Below, in pieces: positions 1 to 10,900 of a stretch of DNA of 64,000 nt. Position 1 is the first letter of the stretch. Each line of letters opens with the position of its first letter. Below the pieces are notes generated by a model. It saw nothing but the letters and a program-made list of their open reading frames with translations. It was not told where the DNA came from and ran no database searches. Position numbers and translations under genes: made by a program. The stretch is from Elmis aenea. Lineage: Eukaryota > Arthropoda > Insecta > Coleoptera > Elmidae. The stretch is from the NCBI GenBank assembly GCA_947652605.1, contig OX393576.1, forward strand, positions 14,100,575-14,164,574, given 5' to 3'.

Positions 1-253
1 ATGTCTCATAGGATTTAAAAAAATATTAGGTCTTTATTGTGGTTTTGTTGTGTTGTAATAAAAACTTAATTTGTTAATAAACTTATTATGTACTGCTGTA
101 AATACCAACCCGAAATATTGGATATAGGAACGTATATATCTGATGATGCAAATTTTATTAGTTCAATGTAAAAATTTTCCAAATAAAATTTTTATAGGGG
201 GCCTCAAAACAAATTTTTGCACCCGGGCCCCGACATATAAATGACCGGCCCTG
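1..253. mobile_element. Probable hAT-type transposon end (partial)
   Basis: The stretch ends with GACCGGCCCTG, whose complement CAGGGCCGG is a common hAT terminal inverted repeat. Just inside is a run of GC-rich sequence (about 198-235) typical of the subterminal part of such elements. The partner end would lie to the left of the window, so no target duplication can be tested. No coding potential was seen. The call rests on the terminal motif alone. Confidence 0.4.
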
Positions 254-395
254 CTTGCTACTTATTTCAAAAATGTACAATTAGGTTTGGCGTGCGTGCA
301 CACACTTCACATTATTTATAACGTAAGTAAAAATCAACTAAGCACTAGTTATTAAATTTAGTTTTACACAATGTAAATCTTTTCGACTTCTATTA
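254..395. other. AT-rich spacer
   Basis: Short unique-looking AT-rich DNA between the hAT-like end and the retrotransposon target duplication. No gene or motif was recognised. Confidence 0.4.
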
Positions 396-1758
396 ATTCT
401 GAAATTCTTCTTCTTCTTCTTCTCGTCTCCTTCTGCCTTTTCAGGCGTCGGAGGTTAGTCTCGTATCCCGAGTCCATTTTCGCCATGCCATTCTGTCTTT
501 TGCAAGAATTTTCATTTCTTCTGGTGTTTTTCCCCTTTCTGCTCCCCAATCCCTTATTTGATCCATCCATTTTCTTCTTGGTCTCCCTCTTTGTTTTTTG
601 GCTGGTTTTCCTATTTCTATTATTTTTCTTGTAAGTCTGTCTGGATTCATTCTCATGACATGACCATACCAGTTAAGTTGTTTCTTTTTTATTTTATCTA
701 TTATTGGTTCTTGTTCTGTCATTTCTCTAATGTTTTCGTTTCTTATCCTATCCCATTTTGTTTTCCCAGCTATTTTCCGGAGGTGTTTCATTTCCATGGC
801 GTTTATTTTATTTTCATCTTTTTTCTTTATTGTCCAGTTTTCCGCTGCATATGTTATTATCGGTATTGTTATCATATTGTGTATTTTCATTTTCACTTTT
901 TTGTCTATCTCTTTGTGTCCTAATATTGATTTGTTTAGTGAATAATAGAGTTTTGTTGATTTGTTTGCCCTGTTTGTTAGTTCGGCGTCTATTCTCCCGT
1001 CCTCTGTTATTATACTTCCTAAGTATTCATATGTTGTAACTCTTTCTAGATCATTGTTTTTACATTTAATTTTGTTGATGTTTTGAGGGTCTTTTGGTTT
1101 TTCGTTTATGATCATTGTTTTTGTTTTATTTATATTCACTTCCATTCCCATGTTCTCTATTTCCTCGGTCCATGCATTCACTAGTTTTTGCATTTTGTTT
1201 CTGGTATTTGCTATAAGCACTATGTCGTCTGCGTATAGTAGGCTATTTAATGTAATTATTTCTAGGTTTCTGTACCCAATTGCCGTGTTCAGTTGTTTAT
1301 GTTTTTCCTTAATTCGTTTCCCTATCTTATCCATGAATATTATAAATAATAGTGGGCTTAGACTGTCTCCCTGTTTTATTCCCTTGTTCATTCTAAATTC
1401 GTCTGATCTTTGTCCTGCAATTTGTATTTTTGCTCTTACTGTGTGATACGTGCTTCTAATTGCATTTATTAGGGTGTTAGGTATTTCTATTTCTCTCAGG
1501 GTTTTCCATATTTCTCTTCTGTCTACCGTATCGAAGGCTGCTTTTAGGTCTATAAATGTTAGGTAGAGTTCTTCTCCTTCTTCTACTTTTCTTTCTATTA
1601 TATTCCTTATAATAAATATATTATCACTTGTCTGTCTTCCTGGTCTAAAAGCTGCTTGTTCTTCTTCAAGTTTTATTTCCACGTGCTCTCTTAATCTCTT
1701 TTCTAGGATTTTTGTATATAGTTTGTAGCTAGTTTGAGCTAAACAGATTCTGAAATTC
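396..1758 (-). mobile_element. 5'-truncated non-LTR retrotransposon, reverse-transcriptase part
   Basis: An open frame (complement of 1760-441, about 439 residues) encodes the C-terminal two thirds of a non-LTR reverse transcriptase. Visible motifs are FRPGRQTSD, the palm segment FIDLKAAFDTV, QGDSLSPLLF, the catalytic YADD (as LLYADDIVLIA), the YLGS motif and a basic RGRPRRKW tail seen in RTE-like and related elements. The endonuclease half is missing. A perfect 12-bp duplication, ATTCTGAAATTC, flanks the insert at 396-407 and 1747-1758. Next to the inner edge at the 3' end is a short GAA-type tail. This is what target-primed insertion of a 5'-truncated copy leaves. The first few residues of the open frame come from the duplicated target. 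With no internal stop over this span, the copy is probably young. The exact clade is not assigned. Confidence 0.88.
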
Positions 1759-3496
1759 AATTGTTATTTTACTCTTACTATTAATAAACCAAAAATATTC
1801 ACCAGAATATGAATATTTATAAAAACTTTTTTAATTAAAATTGTTTTTTAAGTAACAATTAGCTTAATATAAAATAAGCATAATTAAAAATCAGTTTATA
1901 ATTCTTGAATCACTCAAATAATCCAAGCAACTACATTGGGCTGTTTTAATTTTTTTCCAAATTGAAAGTTGTTAGCGCACATGTTTTTGGTTACCACCTA
2001 CCAAATTAAATCTTCTCAATATCAGAAATAACTTACAACAGAACTATTACAAAAAATATTTATTTACAAAAAAACTACACATTTTAATAAATAATATAGT
2101 ATAAAATCTATGTATCGATATAAATCATATAATAGCGTAAAACTATTATCTATCATTAAGTATTTCACAAATAATTTTACGGGGCAGATTTATGTATGTA
2201 CGAATTGATAAGGCTGAGTTTTAAGTTGGCACTATGACCACAACAAGTATTTTACGATTAACAAATATCAACCTAAAAACTTGAGTAATTTTTCTGTACT
2301 AGTACGTGGATACAAATTTTATGTACTTATTGCTTCTGCAGTTATATAAACATTGTTAAAAATTAAAAAAACAAACATTAACAGTATGTAGTTTGCTCCT
2401 GCAGTATCTACATGAGAAAATTGCACAAAATATATTTATATAAACATTACGCTGCATAAGTTTTCTAATTTTGGTAATTAGAAAAAAATGCAGGATTATG
2501 GAAATGATAATTTAAATTAAATTGCACATCATGATTACGTCATTATTTCAATTTAATAAAACATTAGTTAATTATCAAGATTAATAGAGTACGATATCTA
2601 CCAATTTTTTAGCTACCTTTTAATAATACACTTTCACAAGACTTAGTTTTTTCGTTGTGTGGTTTTTAAGACTAAAGATAACATTAAAAAAGATAATTTT
2701 AAAAGTATTACAAAATGTATGCATTTCAGATAATTTTATTGCAGTACTGTTCACATTTAAGTTATTGTTTTACTCAGATTAAAGTTTGAATTATGCATAA
2801 ATCTGATCATTCTTTGAAAGCGAAATAGTACACTAGAAATTCAAAAATATTTTAGTTCTGATATGAATTGTATTATAACGACGTTAAGAACATGTAAAAA
2901 AATAATAATATCAACATTAATAACACCCTTTTTATATTTGAACACTGTTTTAGTTTTCAATTAGCGATTTAAAAAAATATTTTCATATTTATTATTTAGG
3001 TAATAAACCCCTCATTATTTGACCTATTTTGACACATATTTTGCATAGATCACAACTAAAATAAAGGATTAAAATCACTGGTAGATGTTTACAATCAAAA
3101 GGTAGAAGTTTTAACATACAAGCATTTTATAAAACAACAAAAGTTATATTGTATTCATGTAGGTTAAAAAACAACAACTTTTAAGTATACAAATAAATGA
3201 TTTTTATTGCAATAAAAATTAATTATTTTTCAGGTCTCCTGTTTGCTTTTCTGTTTTTTTAACTTGCTATTATTTTTGATTCGAAAATCTTGTCTGCAGT
3301 ATAAAGTCCAAAGCAACACTGTCTTTGTGAATGGTTTTGCAAAGTATTAACATATTATTACTCTTCCAAAATGTGCCCATACTTTTTTACAGCTGCATTA
3401 TAACTTAATTTCACTTAGATTTCCAATTAACTTAATTCACCTTGAACAGTGAAAAAATATATGAATTTGTGTTAATAAAATCAGAATATTAATATA
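1759..3496. other. AT-rich non-coding stretch
   Basis: About 1.7 kb of AT-rich DNA without a convincing open frame, RNA gene or inverted repeat. It lies downstream of the adaptor gene, beyond the foldback element at 3497-4814, and could include distal 3' flanking sequence of that gene. Confidence 0.5.
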
Positions 3497-4814
3497 CAGG
3501 GTGATTGAAATTCGAGTTTAAGCATGGGGATCTCGCTTATTATAATAGCTAGAGTATAGGTTTGAATTTGGCAAAGTGGCTAAATCTTGTGCTCATTAAT
3601 AATCCGAAGAGAAGTTGGAAGTATCTCAAACGGTATCTGAGAAAATTAGGAAAAACTGGAAAATTGAAAATCGTCTATAACTCCTTTGAAGTATGAAATA
3701 TTTCAAATGTGTAAATACATTGCCCAAGCAACTTTTAAAGCCGAATCGGATGGTGGTCACAAATTTTTCCTAGATCGATTCGTTTTTGTTTTATGACAAC
3801 CAACTTTGTTTTTTCTTATGGGGGCAATTTTTGCTATTTACATAATCAAATAGCATTTATTTTCCTGAATTCATTGATATATCACACATGGTATTTTACT
3901 TCTTTATTCATTGTCAAATTAAAAAAAAAAAGGGTTTTAAACAATAACCATTACAAATCAGGTAGGCCGGTCGTTGTAGTTTATGTTGTTTCCATGACAA
4001 CCAATCAACAAACTAAAAATTTTGAAAGTCTGTTAATTGTCAGATTAATAAATTCGTAAAAATGAACTTTAATAACGAAGAAAAAAGCGATATGCTGCGA
4101 ATTTTTTATACCGTTCTTTTAAATTTTGTTATACTTTATCACATGTTTTAAACAAATTTACTTAAGTTTCTGTATAACGTAAAAAATAGTGTTTTACCGG
4201 ATCTGTTTGTAATAAAAATGTTTTTTTTACTTTCATCTGAAACCTTTCTGCCATTTTATCTTCTGGGTTTGGCAAAAGCCCCATATTTCCCTAAGTTTCT
4301 GTCCAACATACAACAAAATGTGTGCGAAGGTTGTTTTCCTTCTGGATATGTTTCTGCATATCGTTGACTTTACAATATAGAATTCCTATCCAATGAATAA
4401 AAAATTCGCAGCATATCGCGTTTCACTTCGTTATTTAAGTTCACTTTTACGAATTTATTAATGTGACCAGTAATAGGCTTTCAAAACTTGTAGTTTGTTG
4501 ATTGGTTGTCATGGAAACAACATAAACTACGACTGGCCTACCTGATTTAAAATGGTTATTGTTTAAAACCCTTTTTTTTTTTAAATTTGACAATGAATAA
4601 AGAAGTAAAATACCATGTGTGATACATCGATGAATTCAGAAAAATAAATGCTATTAGATTATGTAAATAGCAAAAATTGCCCTCATATTTCCAATTTCTC
4701 TTTGGATTATTAATGAACACGAAATTTAGCAACTTTGCCAAATTTAAACCTATACTCTAGCTACTATAATAAGCGAGATCCCCATATGCTTAAACTTGAA
4801 TTTCAATCACCCTG
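3497..4814. mobile_element. Foldback element, family A copy 1 (TA target, CAGGGTGATTG ends)
   Basis: The ends CAGGGTGATTGAAATTCGAG and its near-complement form arms of several hundred bases, so the element is a long imperfect hairpin of about 1.3 kb. TA precedes the left end; the right flank is CA, probably a decayed TA. A second copy lies at 9565-11524, and a shorter relative with CAGGGTGTCCC ends is at 7043-7681. No transposase is encoded; the small open frames inside are chance. It begins about 130 bases beyond the stop codon of the adaptor gene, so it may be transcribed in that gene's 3' untranslated region. Confidence 0.85.
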
Positions 4815-4945
4815 CATATGGAAGGCAACATTTGTAATTTAAATCATGCTCATGATCCAAGTACAGATAATATGTAATATAAAATCAACTCAAGTGATTT
4901 GAATATGTAAGAACTAGCACCACAAACGCAGATATCATATTTTAC

Positions 4946-7900
4946 CTAAACCTGGATATGTCCTTCAATATTTTCCGAATTGCTATTACGTTTATTACTT
5001 ACACTAACACAGTTTTTATTAGTATTCACGGTTTCATACCCCGGGTCTATATTCTCAGAGTTCAGTAACGAAGTATGCTGTTCATTACAGTTATTGTGAC
5101 CGCTTTCTATTTCCGAGCACTTTTCATCGTCTCTCTTGCTGTTAACTTTTTCATAACCAGGTACATCGGAATCGGTTTTGTTGGAGTCGTCTTCGTGTAA
5201 CCGTTCGTAAGGCGGTTCGTCTAAAGAAACATCCAAATACTTCACACTTTCGTAATTAGGATCGCTATGATTCATAGACTCGTAATTCGGATCCGATTCA
5301 CTACCAGTCGATTTCAGAGCTGCATAATTATGTTCCGACAGTGATTCACTGTTCATACTTTCATAGTTCGGTTCATCTATACTTAAATCTTTTGGATCAC
5401 TTTCATAGCTGCTAGAATTTCTCGATTTAGCTTCTTCGTGCGATAAATCTTTTTTACGCTGCTTATTGACGACGGAATATCCGTCATTAGGTAAACTATT
5501 ACATTTTGCAACACTACTGTCATTAAGCGAACTAGAGTCGTTACCAATGGTGGAATAACCTACACTATCACTTGTACTAACAGTTCGGTGTAACAATTCT
5601 TCGTAATTGGGATCTGCTTCACTATGTGATTTTAAGACTTCGTAGCCCGGATCTGAACTTACCAAACTAGCCGGACCAACGATTGTGTCGTAACCAGGTT
5701 CTAAACTATTTCCATCCCTATTTTTCAACAATTCGTAGCCAGGATCATTATACTTCCTGAGAGTCTCGTAGTTATGATCACAAGAAATCCGATTGTCTCT
5801 ACTTGTTGTATTATTAACACTAGAACTTTCTAAGGCTTCAGTAACTTGTTTTCTTTCTTCTGTGGAGCTCGAACTTGAGGTTGACTTTCGAGGTGAATAT
5901 TCATTTTGTGGAAGCGTTTTTTGATTGGCAGTTGCTTCGTCGTTAAGTCCAGAAGCGACTACTTCACTGTATTTTTTTTTAGTTTTATGTACTTTTGCAT
6001 ACATATCGTCAATACTTTTTAAAGGGGAAGACAAATGAAGAAGGTCGGGACTTGTAGATGGTGGAGGGGGTAACGGAGAATTTGCTTGCCGTTTTTCAGG
6101 TTTTGGTGATCCTAAAGTACCCATTGAACTTGATGATGAAGCTATAAATGAAATAAATTGTTTAATACTTGTATATTTCCTTTACAGTACTTAGTTTTTT
6201 AACTACTGCTACAAATAACTGTATTAAAAAATATTTTTCCATATAGGTAGCTGACTACAAACATTATTATAAAAAACAAAAAGCAAAATGGAACAATTTT
6301 ATTTTGTTTTGACCGAGTATACTTAACTATTACAGGTGATGCTAATTTTTTTTTGTCTTTAAAGCTCGTAGCAGAAAATATATTACTATAAGTATTCATA
6401 AAGAACTGTTTTTTCTTTATTTACTATATAATTATATTAATAAAACACCACAATTTCTCGTTTTTTAAATAACTTCTAGCCTAGAAAATGTTCTTTACAG
6501 ATTTTTAATCAGTCAATTTTCTTACTACAATTTGACCAGTTTTGTAGCGCTTTACAAGTAAGATCTTAATATTAAGTCTTAAATTTGTGAAACCTTGTTA
6601 AATCAAATCATATTTAGGGACACTAAACGCTGTCAACCTGATGAAATTTCAATTTATTATGCAAAACAAATACTTTTCGAAAGAAAAGTTAAATACCTTG
6701 TCGAGAATGAGTATGGGTGACATGTTTTGGTGGTTGCGGTGCAGGTTCATATAATCCATCTCCTATTTCGTCTTCCTCCAACTGTACAGATGAACTTGGA
6801 GCGGCCACGTTAATTTCAGCTGCCACAGTAAGCTGTGGTGGTTGAATCTGAGCATATGTTTCACTTCCACTAGTGTATATTGAATTGTTTGCATCTGGTA
6901 TTGTTGTATACATTTCATCTATATGTAAAAAAAAACGCATGTTAAAGCTATAGGCAATTAACTATATACAAGATAATTCATAAATGTTTCAATTAATTAT
7001 GCGATACATTTTAATTATACATTAACAACTAAAACATATATACAGGGTGTCCCAAATTCGAGTAAATGCATGGGGATCTCACTTATCTTAAGAGCTACGA
7101 GGTCGGTTAAATTAGGGCAAAGTTTCGAAATTAGATGCTCATCAAATTTCTGCAAAGAAAATTTTCATAGCTGTCTTAGTATAAAAGTTATTCAAGAAAA
7201 ACTGAAAAAATTGATTTTCGTTTTTACCCTATTTCCTATATTTTTTAAGATATCTTCAATCTGGAAGCACTTCTTTATGGCAACTTCTTACGCTTTATAT
7301 TTATAATCAGAAGACAAAATGACAAAATGAGATTAAAATTTTTTCGCCGTATTTAAAAAAATGAAGTTGATGATGTTTCTGAAGAGACGAAACGTTGTTG
7401 GAAATTTTATGTTATCTCAAAATATAAAGTGTAAGAAGTTGCCATGGCGAAGTGCTTCCATATTGTCGATATCTTAAAAATTGTAGGAAATAGGGTAAAA
7501 GAACTAAAATGAATTTTTTCAGTTTTTCTTGAATAAGTTTTGAACTAAGACAGCTATGAAAAATTTCTTTGCAGATATTTGATGAGCATCTAATTTCGCA
7601 ACTTTGCCCTAATTTAACCGACCTCGTAGCTCTTAAGATAAGCGAGATCCCCATGCATTTACTCGAATTTGGGACACCCTGTATAAGTGTAAATAAAAAA
7701 TTGCTTACATTATTTTTAAACAGGGGTTTGGAGCGGAGCTCGGTGCTGGAGCAGTGGAGCAATGAGTTTTTGCCCGGAGCAGGAACGGAGTCCGGAGCAA
7801 ATAATTTTGATTGCTCCACTACTTCTTCTCCTTTTTTTACAACGTTTGAAGATCAATAATTCGTTTTTTCAATTATTTATTTAACTTCACTTGTTTGTTA

Positions 7901-10900
7901 GGGCCAAATATTGTTATTTTTGACCAACTTCTACATATCCAATAAAATTAAAACTTTTTAATCAAAAAACTTTTAAAAAAATGTTAACAATATTTGGAGC
8001 ACGGAGCGGAGCTGGAGCAGGCATTTTGATGTTGGAGCGGAGCAATTAAAAAATTGGACTAATCCAAACCCCTGTTTTTAAAAACAACCCTTCTTGAAGA
8101 AAACCTATTCAAGTATCGAGACTCTCGTCTCTTTGTGTTTTAGATTATTTTCTAATAATATAATAATTAAATAATCTCCTACGAAAATGATAAGAGTCAC
8201 GAAACTTCTGAAGATTTTCTCTAGTAAAAATTCTTTTTAGAAAACAGATGTGTTAATTATTAATTTAATTATATGATCTTGTAAAACAAATTATTGTTTA
8301 ATGTTAATCTATAAAATACATTTAAAATGCACACCTGAGTCATCAGAAACTGTTGAATAATGGGGGTCAGCATCTACTGGTACTTTATGTAAATCTTTCG
8401 TTTGTGCTCTAATATTTGCAAGTGGTTCTCGTACACTGATACTGGTGTATCCCTCTGTAAATAAAAATGTATAATAGAAAATAATCTATAGGGAAAATGA
8501 ATACATATAATTCTATATTAAAAATAAAATGTACAAGCTGTGCATTTAAAATTGAAGAAAAATCATGTAGAGGCAGAATCAGAACGTGAAGAAAATCTTA
8601 AAGCAAAAGTGTTTGTTCAAAACATCCATGGTTGAGGCATGTTCTATGAATAGAAGAGAAAGCTCTTAAAGTAAGATCAGAGAGAAAAAGATTAAAGAGA
8701 AAACAAAGGAAAACCTGGAATGATGAGTGACAGAGAGCTGCCAAGAACAGAAGGAATGCGTGGGGTGGGGTTGGAATTGGTTTAAGATAGAAAGAGATGA
8801 AGGAAAGTTTACAAACAAATTCCACAACCATGAACAAAAGCCTCCCACCCAATGGTAGACCGGCTATAGGATGAAGTAACTGAAAAAACGAACAAACAAA
8901 ATACCTCTCAAACTAACTTAAACAATTAAACCTGTTCAATGTACACCATAATATAATTAAGTATTACACAAACGATTATTTTAAACTTTGAACATTTATA
9001 TAACAAACACAATTATAATCAACAAATAACTCTGGTTGCTATTAAAAATGCTTACTTGATGAATCCTGTGAATCTCCACTGAAATTAGTTTGTGCTATAG
9101 GCGGAGTCATATATGGTAGTTCTTGGCTTGCCGCAATACCTCCAGCAACTGCCGAGGCAGCAGAAATATCAACACCTAATCCACTTTGTTCTGATGTACG
9201 CCTCGATCTTGGTGGGGCAATAGGTTCGTGATCAACTTGTGGGTTGGTCGATCTTTCATTTCTGAAAAAAAAGCCACCCAAGCAATGAATTTTTGGATAG
9301 TATCTGATTGATAATAAAACATATTTATACCAGCACAACATTAAAAACAATTTATCTATATTTTTCTATAAAAAAGTACCATTTAAGACTGGCATATCAA
9401 TACTTTTTTAAAAGGACTGTTCCAAAAAGGAAATGTTGCTCCATTAGGTGGAGGTAGGATTTAAAAAACATCAATATACAGCAGATTTAGTCATTATTTT
9501 ACTGAGAGAAACGCCCTTTCATTGCAAAAATTGAAGTTTTTCACTTAAAAGCAACCCTTACATACAGGGTGATTGAAATTCGAGTTTAAGCATGGGAATC
9601 TCGCTTATTATAGTAGCTAGAGTATAGGTTTATACTTGGCAAAGTTGCTAAATTTGGTGCTCATTAATAATCCGAAGAGAAATTGGAGATATATCAAACG
9701 GTATCCGAGAAAATTAGGAAAACCCGGAAAATACGATTTTTGAAAATCGTCTATAACTCCTTTGAAGTATGAAATATTTCAAATGTGTTAAAACGTTGCC
9801 CAAGCAACAATTTAAGCCGAATCGGATGGTGGTCACAAATGTTTCCTAGATCGATTCGTTTTTGTTTTATGACAACCAACTTTGTTTTTTTCTTATGGGC
9901 ACAATTTTTGCTATTTACATAATCTAATAGCATTTATTTTTCTAAATCCATTGATGTATCACACATGGTATTTTACTTCTTTATTCATTGTCAAATTTAA
10001 AAAAAAAGGGTTTTAAACAAAAACCATTATAAATCAAGTAGGCCGGTCGTTATAGTTTATGTTGTTTCCATGACAACCAATCAACAAACTAAAAGTTTTG
10101 AAAGCCTATTGCTTCTCACATTAATAAATTCGTAAAAATGAACTTTAATAACGAAGAAAAACGCTATATGCTGCCAATTTTTTATTCATTCAATAGGAAT
10201 TCTATATTGTCAAGTCAACGATATGCAGAAACATATCCAGAAAGAAGACAACCCTCGCACACATATTTTTGAATGTTGGACAGAAGTTTAGGTAAATATG
10301 GGGTTTTTGCCAAACTTAGAGAAAAATATGGCAGAAATGTTTCAGATGACAATAAAAAAACATTTTTATTACAAACATATCCGGCAAAAACACTATTTTT
10401 CTACATTAAACAGAAACTTAAGTAAATTTGTGTAAAGTAGTGATAACGTATAACAAAACTTAAAAGAACGGTATAAAAAATTCGCTTGTTGAGTGGTTGC
10501 CATGGAAACAACATAAACTACAACGACCGGCCTACTTGATTTATAATGGTTTTTGTTTAAAACCTTTTTTTAAAATTTGAATGAATAAAGAAGTAAAATA
10601 CCATGTGTGATACATCAATGGATTCAGAAAAATAAATGCTATTAGATTATGTAAATAGCAAAAATTTCGCCCATAAGAAAAAATCAAATTGGTTGTCATA
10701 AAACAAAAACGAATCGATCTAGGAAACATTTGTGACCAACATCCGTTTTGGCTTAACCCCTTACTGCACGACTTTTTAAATTTTCAAATAAATTTTTTTG
10801 AATGTGTACAATATATTACAGAATGCTAAAAAAATGTAAAAAAATTTTTATTTTTATTTTAAGACGAAATTTTTTAACTTTTCTGTTTTTTTCCTAATAT

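Noticed and set aside
441..1446. Plus-strand frames rich in Phe and Ile opposite the retrotransposon
   Set aside because: They are antisense shadows of the AT-rich reverse-transcriptase coding strand.
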